A stretch of 64,000 nt of DNA, taken from Myotis daubentonii. Its lineage: Eukaryota; Chordata; Mammalia; Chiroptera; Vespertilionidae. The stretch covers positions 114,937,074-115,001,073 of the forward strand of contig NC_081840.1 in the NCBI RefSeq assembly GCF_963259705.1, read 5' to 3'. Every line of letters begins with the position of its first letter. Position 1 is the first letter of the stretch. A model generated the notes under the pieces. It ran no database searches. It had not been told where the DNA came from and was given only the letters and a program-made list of their open reading frames with translations. A program made the translations under genes and the position numbers. Positions 45,442 to 55,589 of this stretch are shown one piece after another.

Positions 45442-46250
45442 GAATGATTTAAGTAAAGAATGTTATCTTGATTCTCTCTCACTTTAGTCAATGAAAGCTG
45501 TATGTCATTTAAAGTATTTGTTTTCCTACCAAAAGCCAAGCTGTTCAAATAATTAGCCTTGAGAATAGAAATTCACAAAAAAGTAAATCAATTTGCCAAT
45601 TATTCTACCTGGGTGTGACATTCACCTATCTGGAAGTCCCTAAACAAAGGAAGCACTCCTTCAAATGTTATCTACTGGAAGCGAACCACTCTAATGCACT
45701 GTGATATTTCAAAACAAATAAATTAAATATAACAGAAAGCTTTGCCACACTGGTGTAAAGAGAGAGAATAATACTGAGATCAAGTCTTTTAAATATCAGA
45801 TTTTAATGTATGAAGTTTTGGGTTGGGACGTGATTTATTCCACGGCAGATCAGAGTCAATGTAATAAATAGCCATGCTATAATGGAGTCATACTAATTCC
45901 TAAAACTTTAAAACATTTAGGCAGAACTGTCGTGTGAAAGTCAAAACATATTCAAATTTAAGGAAAATACCCCGTAAGTTTCACTTGTATGTATAGGTCT
46001 AACAGTGTCATTCTGGATAAGTAACTGTCCACTGTTAGGATTTATTCTTCTATTTAAAAACCCGCCTCAAGAAATAAGTTTCTGATCCATGGGGTATATT
46101 AAAGGCTCTTCCCCCATGCAGGATGTGGCCAAGAAGTAAATGCTTATTATGTCAAATTGTCAACTCTTGTTAATCCCTTGTTCGTTTATTAAATGTAATA
46201 TGAATCAGGGTCAGCCCACTGGGGCTTGTCTCCGAAATGCAAATAACCTA
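45442..46250. other. Unassigned intergenic DNA
   Basis: No gene or repeat recognised. Confidence 0.4.
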
Positions 46251-46259
46251 TGTAATGAC

Positions 46260-46980
46260 AACCCCGCCGGCAGCGGCCAGGGACCCCGCGAGCGGGGAGC
46301 GGCGGAGAAGCGGCAGGCCGCCCACGGTGGGTGCAGGGGCCTTCGCGGGCGGCCGCAGCCCAGACTGGACCGCCTCGTCCTGGCGGTCCCCACGCTGGCC
46401 GGGCTGGTCCTGCCTTTCGGTCCTTTAAAGGCCCGCCTCCCCCGGCCCTGATGACTCCGCCTTTCGCCCTCCTCTCCACCCCGCCCTCCGCCCGCTGGCC
46501 GCACCCCCGCCCGCTGGCCGCACCCCCGCCCGCTGGCCGCACCCCCGCCCGCTGGCCGCTCGTTCCCCCAGCCCCTGTCGGACCCTCAGCCTCCCGGGCC
46601 AGTCCTGCCCCACCCTCCTGAAGGCCCCGCCTCTCCCCTGTGGCCCTGCCTCTCCCCCCGCCCCCTGCACCCCCTTGGCCACACCTTCCCAACCCGCTCC
46701 CCGCCTCTTCCGGCTCGCTTGGTGACCCCGGCCCTGGCCCTGCTGTCCCGCTTTCTCCGCAGCAGTGGTCTGGCAGGCCCCTCTCTGGTGATAGTTCCCA
46801 GGGCACATCCCTTCCTCTCGTCGGTCCATGCTTTCTAGCAGCGCCTGCTTTTCTTCAGCCTCCGGCTTTGGGGCCCAGCAATTAAGGACCCTGCCCCCGG
46901 AGCCTAAGCTCAGCCCCGTCCACTGCTGCTGCATGATGGCTGCTGAGACCCAGCTTGCCCACAAGCCTTCTCCCTGACCG
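46260..46980. other. GC-rich, CpG-island-like block
   Basis: Composition jumps from AT-rich to strongly GC-rich with many CpGs in its left half. It contains four units of about 18-20 bp (cgcccgctggccgcaccccc) at about 46485-46560. Several frames are open on both strands because of composition; none has a recognisable domain. It could be an unannotated promoter or first exon, or a repeat. Confidence 0.5.
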
Positions 46981-47073
46981 GGACGGAAAGCCTCTGTCTG
47001 CTCGCATGCTCTTCCTCTCCTGACCTCTGGAAGGAATCATCTGTAAATGTCTTCAGCCCCAGAGAGTGTAGTC

Positions 47074-47384
47074 CAGTGGTTCTCAACCTTCCTAATCCCG
47101 CGACCCTTTAATACAGGTCCTCATGTTGTGGTGACCCCCAACCATAAAATTATTTTCATTGCTACTTCATAACTGTAGTTTTGCTACTGTTATGAATCAT
47201 CATGTAAATATCTGATATGCAGGATGTATTTTCATTGTTACAAATTGAACATAATTAAAGCATAGTGATTAATCACAAAAACAATATGTAATTATATGTG
47301 TGTTTTCCGATGGTCTTAGGTGACCCCTGTGAAAGGGTCGTTCGACCCCCAAAGGGGTCTCGACCCACAGGTTGAGAACCGCTG
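47074..47384 (+). mobile_element. SPIN non-autonomous hAT element
   Basis: It starts CAGTGGTTCTCAACCTTCC and ends GGTTGAGAACCGCTG, with 'gtcgttcgacccccaaagg' internally, as in SPIN ('Space Invaders') MITEs. A perfect 8-bp TSD, GTGTAGTC, flanks it at 47066-47073 and 47385-47392. Length is 311 bp. Confidence 0.97.
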
Positions 47385-47458
47385 GTGTAGTCTGTTAGAT
47401 TGAGATATCCCACTTAGGATGAGTGCAGTATCTCTTCTGATGGTTAGTGTCTCAAAGT

Positions 47459-48097
47459 TGTGGAGGAAAGGGGGACACATGCTAACCAGACTAGCTCAGG
47501 GAAGGCCGCATGGCGGCCAGGGCGGAGACCACACATCCTCATTGTTATTGTTATTGTGGTAATTGTTGATTGTTACCTATCAGGTACCCACCTAGTAAAA
47601 CAAGTGCATATCTATCATTTTACCTTTTATCCAATCCCGGAGAGTTCGTTCTCCCCTCCCCTTGCTTTCTCCTGCCTCCCTAATCTATCACCAGTGGATT
47701 TCGTGTAACCCAGTACGTCTCCTCTTTTGATTGCAATGTATAAAATAAGGTGCTGCCCAGCCAGTGTAGGTCAGTGGTTGAGCACCAACCTATGAACCAG
47801 GAGTTCACAGTTCAATTCCCAGTCAGGGCACTTGCCCGGGTTTCGGGCTCTATCCCTAGTGTGGGGCATGCAGAAGTCAGCCAATCAATAATTGTCTCTC
47901 ATCAATGATGCTCCTATCGCTCTCTCCCACTTCCTTCTTCTCTGGAAATCAATGTAAATATATTTTTGAAAATTTTTAAAAATAAAATAAGGTGCAAAAC
48001 TGTCATTCTCTGGAACATTATCCCAATGTGTTGAGATTTTGCTTCCCGGCAATTGTCAACAGTTTGGGCTCAAATAAACTCACAAAAATTCTTCACA
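47459..48097 (+). mobile_element. ERV LTR (left copy of an inverted pair)
   Basis: U3-R-U5-like order: TATA-like 'gtataaaataagg' near 47740, 'ctcaaataaactc' near 48070 as polyadenylation signal, and the end 'aaaattcttca'. A SINE splits it at 47754-47981. A second copy lies inverted at 49983-51185. Exact borders are approximate. Confidence 0.7.
47754..47981 (+). mobile_element. VES-type SINE in the left LTR
   Basis: The TSD ataaaataaggtgc lies at 47740-47753 and 47982-47995, right on the LTR's TATA-like box. Confidence 0.95.
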
Positions 48098-48535
48098 ATT
48101 TCAAACAAGCTTGAAAGTTTCTTATGCTGACAAAGTTAGCTGCCATTAAGGTTATGTTTTGAACAAGCAAAACCCACAGGCATTGTTACAGAGAACCAGA
48201 ATAAATCAAGCAATGCTCAAAGAGTTTGGAGTCACACTTTATTCACTGCAGTGAGCTCAGAAAAAATGAATTCAAATTCTAAGCAAAGCTACAAGCAGAA
48301 CTTCCCTTTTATTAAAGAGCCAGGCCTATGTGTGCTTAGTGGTTATCTCGCTAGTGGCCTTCAAAACAACACAGTTCTACCCAATTAAAAAATACACCTG
48401 GCATGGCATGAGTATGGGCGTATCTAGTCTCTGGCCTACAAGGTCAGACAGCTAACTTTATCTTCCTTATTTTTCAAGCAGGCTAAAGCAGGCTAGAAAG
48501 CAAAGTTATTTTTTTTTAGAATAAGAGGCCGTCTG
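48098..48535. other. Unassigned DNA
   Basis: Lies between the left LTR and the second SPIN. Nothing recognised. Confidence 0.35.
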
Positions 48536-48727
48536 CAGCGGTTCTCAACCTGTGGGTCGCGAACAATGAAAATACATCCTGCATATCAGATATTTACATT
48601 ATGATTCATAACAGTAGCAAAATTACAGTTATGAAGTAGCAACAAAAATAATTTTATGGTTGGGGGTCACCACAACATGAGGAAGTATATTAAAGGGTCA
48701 TGGCATTAGGAAGGTTGAAAACCACTG
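48536..48727 (-). mobile_element. SPIN non-autonomous hAT element, antisense, internally deleted
   Basis: The + strand starts CAGCGGTTCTCAACCTGTGG, the inverted right end of SPIN, and ends 'ggttgaaaaccactg'. The interior part that spans 'gtcgttcgaccc' and neighbouring sequence is missing. I could not see a matching 8-bp TSD. Confidence 0.9.
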
Positions 48728-48824
48728 GAAGAATAGCAGAGAATTCCAAACAGTAGTTTTACAAAATAGGGGTTAGCCTTTTCAGCATGACCTTGTTTTT
48801 TTACAGTTAAAAAATAACCTACAG

Positions 48825-49040
48825 CGCTAGCTGGTTTGGCTCAGTGGATAAAGAAAGCATCAGCCAATGGTTCGATTCCGGTTAAAGGCACATGCCCAGG
48901 TTGTGGGCTTGATTCCCAGTAGGAGGCGAGCAGATGGCAGCCAATCGATGATTCTCACCATTGGTATTTCTAGCTCTCTCTCCCTCTCCCTTCCATTCTG
49001 AAATCAATAAAAATATTTTTTTAAATAATATTTTTAAAAA
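48825..49040 (+). mobile_element. VES-type SINE
   Basis: It has 'gctagctggtttggctcag' and 'gaaatcaataaaaatat', with TSD taacctaca on both sides. The head is partly deleted. Confidence 0.9.
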
Positions 49041-49051
49041 GGTAACCTACA

Positions 49052-49546
49052 CCCCAGCTGGTGTGGCTCAGTGGTTGAGCTCTGACCCAGGAACCAAGAG
49101 TCCCAGTTGGATTCCTGATCAGGGCATATGCCTAGGTTGCAGGCGTGATCCCCGGTAGGGGTTGTGCAGGCGGCAGCCCATAGATATTTTTCTCTCATCA
49201 ATGTTTTCATCTCTCTATCCTTCTCCTTCCCTCTCTCTTTAAAAAAAAAAAAAAAAAAATCAATAAAAATAGCCCTAGCTGGTTTGGCTCAGTGGCTAGA
49301 GCCTCAGCCTGCGGACTGAAGGGTCCTTGGTTCAATTCTGGTCAAAGGCACGTACCTGGGTTGCAGGCTCCTGGCCTTGGTCTGGGGCATGCTGGAGGCA
49401 ACCAGTTGATGTGTCTCTCTCAAATTGGTGTTTCTCTCTGTTTCTTCCTCTCCCACTCTCTCTAAAAATCAATGGGAAAAATATCCTCAGGTGAGGATTT
49501 TTTTTTAAATCAATAAAAACATATTTTAAGAAAACTTTTTTTGAAA
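49052..49546 (+). mobile_element. VES-type SINE split by another
   Basis: The outer copy has 'ccagctggtgtggctcagtgg'. It inserted at the same 'taaccta' target as the SINE just before it. Its tail is interrupted by the SINE at 49272. Confidence 0.9.
49272..49507 (+). mobile_element. VES-type SINE (inner)
   Basis: It has 'gccctagctggtttggctcag' and ends 'aatatcctcaggtgaggatt', inserted in the outer SINE's 'aaatcaataaaaata' tail. Confidence 0.9.
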
Positions 49547-49734
49547 AAGTAACCTAGATAACAAATGCTAACTAGGATGTGGAGAAAAGAGGATCCTTAT
49601 ACATCTTTGATTTCCAGGGGCTGGGGCTGGGGAAATATGGAAAGGTTGGTAAAAAGGTACAAACTTTCAGTTATAAGATGAATAAGTTCTGAAGATCTAT
49701 AATGTTGTGACTATTATCAATGTAAGAAACATTC

Positions 49735-49966
49735 AGCCTAAGCCGGTTTGGCTCAGTGGATAGAGCGTCGGCCTGCGGACTGAGGGGTCCCGGGTTCGAT
49801 TCCGGTCAAGGGCATGTACCTGGGTTGCGGGCACATCCCCAGTGGGAGATGTGCAGGAGGCAGCTGATCGATGTTTCTCTCTCATCGATGTTTCTAACTC
49901 TCTATCTCTCTCTCCCTTCCTCTCTGTAAAAAATCAATAAAATATATTTAAAAAAAAAAAAAAAGA
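49735..49966 (+). mobile_element. VES-type SINE, near consensus
   Basis: It has 'taagccggtttggctcagtg', 'gggttcgattccggtcaagg', and a tail of 14 or more A. The TSD aagaaacattca lies at 49723-49734 and 49967-49978. The intact B box suggests a young copy. Confidence 0.97.
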
Positions 49967-50225
49967 AAGAAACATTCAAACCTGCAAAGAATTTTTGTGA
50001 GTTTGTTTGAGCCCAAACTGTTGACAATTGCTGGGAAGCAAAGTCTCAACGGTTTGGGATAATGTTCCTGAGAATGGCAGTTTGCGCCTTATTTTACACA
50101 TTACAATCAAAAGAGGAGATGTATGTGGGTTACGTGAAATCCATTGGTAATAGATTAGGGAGGCAGGAGAAAGCAAGGGGAGGGGGAAATGAACCCTCCA
50201 GGATTGGATAAAATGTAAAATAATA

Positions 50226-51031
50226 CACTGAGTGGCCAGATTATTATGACCACCTGACGTTTGTAGGCAAATTAGCCGTACACTGCATCGTATGGGACAT
50301 GGAAGCCGGAGGCGTGCTAGAACACCTTTGCTGTCTGCAGTTACCAAGATAAAACGTCTCCAATTCGCACAGGAACACAAGGATTGGACAGTCGAGCATT
50401 GGAAAAAAGTCATGTGGTCCGATGAATCACGTTTCCAGTTGCATCATGCAGATGGCAGAGTGAGAATTTGGCGGAAACAGCATGAAAGCATGCATCCCAC
50501 ATGCATGAGTACAACCCTTCAAGCTGGTGGGGGCAGTGTTATGGTTTGGGGCATGTTTTCCTGGCATGATTTGGGCCCTTTAATTCGTGTGGAACAACGT
50601 CTGAATAGCACAACATACCTGAGTATCGTTGCTGATCAGGTTCATCCTATCATGTTGATGGCGTATCCCAATGGAGATGGCTTCTTCCAACAAGACAATG
50701 CGCCATGCCACCGTGCTTGTATTGTGCAGGAGTGGTTTCAAGAACATGAGGGAGACTTTACCTTGCTTAGGTGGCCCCCACAATCACCAGATCTCAATCC
50801 AATTGAGCATTTGTGGGCCGAAGTTAAAAGGGCCATCAGGCAGCTGGTTCCATAACCATCAAATCTCACAGAACTGGACAGTGCTATTCATCAGGCATGG
50901 TGTCAGATTCCTCGCATCACCTTTCAACATCTTGTGGAGTCAATGCCAAGAAGAATCGCTGCAGTATTGAATGCAAAAGGTGGCCCAACAAAGTACTGAT
51001 GTGGTGGTCATGATAATCTGGCCACTCAGTG
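50226..51031 (+). mobile_element. Tc1/mariner element (DD36E, Incomer-like), 5' deleted
   Basis: The terminal inverted repeats begin CACTGAGTGGCCAGATTATT and end with the inverted form. TA lies on each side (50224-50225, 51032-51033). The 806-bp element keeps the catalytic part of a transposase but only a few bases between the left TIR and the coding part. Spacing of 36 residues between the second D and the E places it in the DD36E group, called Incomer, which I recall has been reported in Myotis. Confidence 0.9.
50292..50999 (+). pseudogene. DD36E Tc1/mariner transposase, truncated with one stop
   Basis: The product would be a cut-and-paste transposase of the DDE superfamily. Visible motifs in order are the first catalytic Asp in VMWSDESRF, the second in QQDNAPCH, and the Glu in SPDLNPIEHLWAE, so all three catalytic residues remain. 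The N-terminal helix-turn-helix DNA-binding region is almost wholly missing, because the DNA between the left TIR and about 50290 is deleted. A TAA at 50853-50855 interrupts the frame 48 codons before the terminal TGA at 50997-50999. Beyond it the frame continues (DSAIHQAWCQIPRITFQHLV). The copy is therefore inactive, but only lightly decayed. Confidence 0.85.
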
Positions 51032-51344
51032 TAGATACACACTTCTTTTTACATATGTGGGTACTGGATAGTTAATAGTCAACAACTAATACAATAACAA
51101 TGCGGATTTATGGTCTCCTGCCCAGGTGCTGTGGTCTGGAAAAAGGGAAGTTGTGTTGGCATTCCCAAAATATGCAAAACGACAATGGACAGACTCAATT
51201 AAGATACAGATTGACTTTTTTTTTTTTTTTTTAGCAGGGAAGATTCTAGCCTGGGACATGCCTGCCTCCATGACTTGCTTTTAGTTTAATTTCTTCTTAA
51301 AATTCAATTTACAGACAGTCTTTATTGCTTGCAACCAAAGTATC

Positions 51345-51605
51345 CTAACAGATGCCTCATTCTTGAGACCCCAGTTTAAATGGCACCACCTCAAGGACTT
51401 CTTATCTAAAGGGGTCCCCTTCCCATCCCTGGCCACCATTGTTTTTTGTCCTGGCACTTTGTTTCATCTAGGACACTTATCACAGATTGTAATTATAAAT
51501 TTTTCTCTGTGCTTTTGTTTTTCTCCCCCTCAGTCTCTTCTTCACTGCCACACCTTTATCACCTAGTACACTGCCTGCCATTGGATAGGCAAGAAGTAAA
51601 TATTT
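51345..51605 (+). mobile_element. L2 LINE 3' end (ancient)
   Basis: 'ggcaccacctcaaggacttc', 'acttatcacagattgtaatt' and 'ggataggcaagaagtaaata' follow the L2 3' order. Confidence 0.65.
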
Positions 51606-52279
51606 GGCCCAGGTGAATGACACAGTGGTCAAGGATGACTCAGAGAATTCTGAAGTAAGCAACTAAATATATAGGTAGAGAGTGAAAATACAGGAAGTTG
51701 GGCAAACTTGGAGGAAGTGTTCAGAAGGTGATCGGTTTTACTTATGTGATAGGCAGTTAGACAGACATGAGCAGAGCAAGGACGATGGGCCAGTTACAGA
51801 AGGTGACCAGGACAGAACGTTCCAGACACCTGGCAATGGGGGGGAAACTGGCAAACCATGTATTGTAGATAAGTGTTAGGACTTAAGGTCCATTTGTAAG
51901 GCTCCTGACACAGAACAGAAGACCAGGAAAAACTTGCTGGACACCAGGAGTCAGACCATACAAGAAATAGAAAGTGTCCTGAAGGCACCTGCATTCCGAC
52001 CGTATTCTAATCCCACCAGCTCAGCCCCCAAACCCGCAGACAACAGCTTCCCGCTAGTGACTGCATATAAGGATGAAACTCCAGCTCCTGAGTGCTGCCA
52101 TCATGGATCCAATGTCCCCTTGGCTTAGTGCTGTACAGCCCTTCCCTTTGGATATCCCATCTCCCATCCCCTTTCCCTAAAAAAATTCAATTTTCTTTAA
52201 TCACCATCTGAGATGGCTATTTAGCCCACCCATGTGCACCATCCACCATGTTCACCTTTCAATAAGTATAGTATTTTTG
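51606..52279. other. Unassigned DNA, possible LTR remnant
   Basis: About 51876-52260 starts TGTTAGGACTTAAGG and includes 'gcatataaggatg', so it may be an old LTR. Evidence is weak. Confidence 0.3.
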
Positions 52280-52510
52280 TTTGTTAACCCTCACCCAAGG
52301 ATATTTTTCCCATTGGTTCTTAAAGAGGAGGGAGAGGGAAAAATAGAAACATCGATGTGAGAAAGACGCATAGATTAGTTGCATCCCTCTCCAGACCTGG
52401 ACCCCATCATGTTCCTAAAACCGAGGTACATACCCTTGACCTGAATCGAACCTGAGACCCTCAGTCCTTGGGCCAATGTTCTTACCACTGTACCAAACCC
52501 GCTAGGGCTG
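52280..52510 (-). mobile_element. VES-type SINE
   Basis: A minus-strand copy with 'gaatcgaacctgagaccc' and 'gctagggc' on the + strand. It is moderately diverged. Confidence 0.9.
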
Positions 52511-52863
52511 AAGGTAAGTCTTGTTAATCAGGACCTCGCCCCTAAGATCCCCGACCTCCAATACCATGGGCTATCCTGCTTCATACAGCGAAGGCACCTC
52601 CTAAATGCTTGCTGGGGACAATGAGAGATTTAGGGACAGATGGTTCCCTCGTAAATAAAGCTCCCCCAAAAGACGCAGCACGTCTTTAAAGCCTGCTGAA
52701 GAAAGACAGTGCTGAGGGACCAGCGCTTCCTTTTTCGCTCGGGTGAGTCTGCCAACACCCGAGGCCCGCATTAGTGCACACTGACCCATTTCTGGTCCAC
52801 AAGAACACAGAGTTCAGAAAATAACCTGGAGTCTGTGAAAATTGCATTCCGCCCTCCCTACCG

Positions 52864-52873
52864 ATGACGTCAC
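52864..52873. promoter_or_regulatory. Upstream CRE/ATF-type site
   Basis: ATGACGTCAC lies about 130 bp upstream of the 7SL start, in a CpG-rich stretch. Role inferred from the motif. Confidence 0.5.
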
Positions 52874-52950
52874 ACGGACGCAGCCTTCAGACCACCGCCT
52901 GCTGGGCGTATTTATTCCCGTGACTAGCAGGGCCCCCGCTCCGCCCCCTG

Positions 52951-52960
52951 GTGACGTCAC
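52951..52960. promoter_or_regulatory. ATF/CRE box of the 7SL promoter
   Basis: GTGACGTCAC is centred about 46 bp before the 7SL start. The human 7SL gene depends on an upstream ATF site at about this distance, which distinguishes functional 7SL genes from 7SL pseudogenes. Confidence 0.8.
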
Positions 52961-53001
52961 CCGCGCTCAGCCTCTAAGGCCGTTTCACGCCGCCTGCCAG
53001 C

Positions 53002-53300
53002 GCCGGGCGCGGTGGCGCGCGCCTGTAGTCCCAGCTACTCGGGAGGCTGAGGCTGGAGGATCGCTTGAGTCCAGGAGTTCTGGGCTGTAGTGCGCTATGC
53101 CGATCGGGTGTCCGCACTAAGTTCGGCATCAATATGGTGACCTCCCGGGAGCGGGGGGCCACCAGGTTGCCTAAGGAGGGGTGAACCGGCCCAGGTCGGA
53201 GACGGAGCAGGTCAAAGCTCCCGTGCTGATCAGTAGTGGGATCGCGCCTGTGAATAGCCACTGCACTCCAGCCTGGGCAACATAGCGAGACCCCGTCTCT
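53002..53300 (+). ncRNA. RN7SL2: 7SL RNA (signal recognition particle RNA) gene, probable RN7SL2
   Basis: This 299-nt segment encodes the RNA scaffold of the signal recognition particle, which pauses translation and targets ribosomes to the ER. Both domains are complete: the Alu domain (GCCGGGCGCGGTGGCGCG start; end in 'ctgcactccagcctgggcaa' and CCCCGTCTCT) and the S domain ('gttcggcatcaatatggtg', 'gaccggcccaggtcgg'-type helix 6/8 region). I see only a few single-base changes from the human sequence as I remember it, for example GGAGAC where human has GGAAAC; the GNAR-type loop is kept. An internal A-box-like region, an upstream ATF box and a TTTT stop are present. No A tail or target duplication is seen, so this is not a processed copy. 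It lies upstream of NEMF on the same strand; RN7SL1 versus RN7SL2 is decided only by that neighbour. Confidence 0.95.
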
Positions 53301-53303
53301 TTT
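53300..53303 (+). terminator. RNA polymerase III terminator of 7SL
   Basis: A TTTT run at the RNA's 3' end, the standard Pol III stop signal. Confidence 0.85.
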
Positions 53304-54603
53304 GCCCTTCCCTGATTTAAAAGGCAATTATCTCTGTACTTCCTAAATACATTATTTTTTGTATTTCCCAAATAAACCCAATTTGCCCCTTCCTTTCCAG
53401 ATCCACACTCTTACGAAAGCAGGAGTTTAGTAGTCTTCAGCACGGGCTCCGCTCCCAACATTCTTTTGCTTCATATCTTACGTCTCCTTTACGATTAAAG
53501 CTCATGGGGTATCAGGATACTCGGGGACTCCCAGCCACCTCAACACTAACCCCTACTGGAGCACTGCCTAAACGTCTTTGCGAAAAGCTGTTATCACTCT
53601 CGGAGCCAATAGGGGTTGCTCGTGCACACACAACGTGTAGGAGAAAATGCGGAAGGACAGCAATGCAAAAATGCCTCTGACTCTAAAATTCCCCAGTTCT
53701 TCCCGCAGCGGTTCAGTTTGCTGCTCCTCAGCTTGGCCGGACTAGCCCTGTCCACCTCCTGCCATAGGATGTCACCTTCTTCCACCACTAGCCTACCAAG
53801 GTTTTTGCTTTTAAATGCTGTAGACGACAAGATCTGTCTAAACAAGTCTTTCTCCCAAATCCTTAAATTCTACCTGCTTGCGATGATGCTGACCTTCGGA
53901 CCGGGGCTCCCTCTGCTCCCCCCTTGTAGGGGGATAAAAGCAACTTAAGGGGAGCCCAGATCCCTTGTGATAGCAGAGGCGAGGGGCTAGTGTGGCAGAA
54001 TGCGTCATCCTTGTCTCTCTGCTTGCCAACAGCTAATGTAAAAGATCGAATCGAAGCGCGGAGCTTGGAGAACTGGTTGGGGCTGTTTTCTGAACCCAGT
54101 GTTGATGAGAGCAAAGCCATATTGAGCAAGTACTGTGCCCCTACCTCATTTTGAAAAGAAACAGGCGAATGATGTATAAAAGAAGAGAATTTTTTAAATT
54201 GCCACTTCTTGGTGGTCTGTGATAATAATTCCCTCATTATGAAAGAACTATCTTAGAAAACAAATATATGAGAAGTGTCAAGGTTAGTCTGTACCTGAAA
54301 AACTCTGAGGTCAGAAACTATCTTCTTTAACATACTTGTACTTTTTATAAAACTTTTCATATTGAACAAGTTTTCAAGGTCAATACTTTTCCCCTTTTGA
54401 GGGTGTGTGTGTGTCTTTCTTTAAACCAAAAATATTTTAACAATTTATCCAACCATTTATCTAGCCATCTATCCATTTATCTACACTTAACATGTTTAAG
54501 CGCCCAATATTTAACAGATCCCAATTTGATAGTAGATAAGTAGAAATAATATAGACAAGTCATTGCCTTTGTAGACCTTCCAGTCTGCTGTGGGATGGGG
54601 AGC
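53304..54603. other. Unassigned intergenic DNA downstream of 7SL
   Basis: No A tail or direct repeat follows the RNA gene. A 'ctcctttacgattaaagctc' stretch and scattered CpGs occur. No gene recognised. Confidence 0.4.
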
Positions 54604-54617
54604 AACAATTATTTTTA

Positions 54618-54883
54618 TTTTTTTTTTTATTTTTTTATTTTTTTATTGCTTAAAGTATTACAAAGGGTATTACATATGTATCCATTTTATCCCCCTGCCC
54701 TAGACAGTCCCCTAGCCTCCCCTATCACCCAGTGTCTTATGTCCATTGGTTATGCTTATATGCATGCATACAAGTCCTTTAGTTGATCTCTTACCCCCCT
54801 ACCTCCTGCCCCCCAACCCTTCCCAGCCTTCCCGCTGCAGTTTGACAATCTGTTTGAGGCAGCTCTGCCTCTGTATCTATTAT
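54618..54883 (-). mobile_element. 5'-truncated L1 3' UTR, antisense
   Basis: An A tail (seen as T-rich run at 54610-54650) precedes the L1 3' UTR. The TSD aacaattattttta lies at about 54604 and 54884. Confidence 0.85.
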
Positions 54884-54897
54884 AACAATTATTTTTA

Positions 54898-55267
54898 AAT
54901 GAGTCATGTTAAGTGTGATTTAGTGTTCTTGTGATATCCTGCTAAATATATTTAATTATTTTGCCTGCCTGAATGCCTGAAATCTCCAATAACTCTCCTA
55001 TTGGTTAAAATATGGTTTTTAGAAGGCCATTGTTACAAAGGCACTTTGGCATTTACTCGATATCATTGAAGAATACCTATTTCAACTATCCACCCAATAC
55101 TTGGTTATACTTTACAATTTCCTACAACATTCATGAAAAAAAGTTCAGTATATCATGAAGTTGACTGTATTTTTTAAGCCTTTAATCATGTTAATGATGG
55201 AATGTTTTTCACATGCAGAGACTTTAAAGTTTTATGCATTCAAATCTATCACTCATATCTTTTACAA
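54898..55267. other. Unassigned AT-rich DNA
   Basis: No gene or repeat recognised. Confidence 0.4.
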
Positions 55268-55480
55268 ATTTGTGCACAGGTGGGGTCCAGCCACCTGCCC
55301 CAATGGGGGCCGATCAGGGATGGGCTGGTGGGGGGGAGGAGCCACGGGAAGTTGGCGGCAGACCCTCCCCGATCGACCAACCAGTACATGTTTTGTACTG
55401 AATAAAGTTTCCTTCCTCACTGCACCCCAATTTGGGGATTCCTGTTGGTGTTGAATTAGCCAATGACCATCAGTTGATGG
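55268..55480 (+). mobile_element. Possible ERV LTR 3' part
   Basis: 'ttgtactgaataaagtttcc' looks like an R-region polyadenylation signal and is followed by a short U5-like sequence. Borders and class cannot be set. Confidence 0.35.
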
Positions 55481-55589
55481 TGTTGGTTGGTTCTAGCATC
55501 TGAGGAGATCTCTGTCAAACCATTAGTGGTCCATATTAATCTAATGGAACAGAGACTTCAGTGGCCACAAACAATAAAGACTTAAAATT

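Larger units (their letters stand above)
49983..51185 (-). mobile_element. ERV LTR (right copy, inverted), split by a DD36E transposon
   Basis: Reverse complement matches 47459-48097 along its length ('gagcccaaactgttgacaat' mirrors 'attgtcaacagtttgggctc'). It is interrupted by the Tc1/mariner element at 50226-51031, after which homology resumes ('aacaataacaatgcgg'). Confidence 0.75.

Noticed and set aside
46189..46964. Gly/Ala/Arg-rich open frames in the GC-rich block
   Set aside because: Composition and the 20-bp tandem repeat explain them. No recognised motif.
47754..49966. VES SINEs as genuine tRNA genes
   Set aside because: The tRNA-like heads lack a cloverleaf and are followed by CT-rich and AATAAAA tails with target duplications.
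50580..50783. Minus-strand frames across the Tc1 element
   Set aside because: They are shadows of the transposase frame on the other strand.
53002..53300. Alu-like SINE
   Set aside because: The full S domain of 7SL is present, along with an upstream ATF box. Alu lacks the S domain and does not occur in bats.
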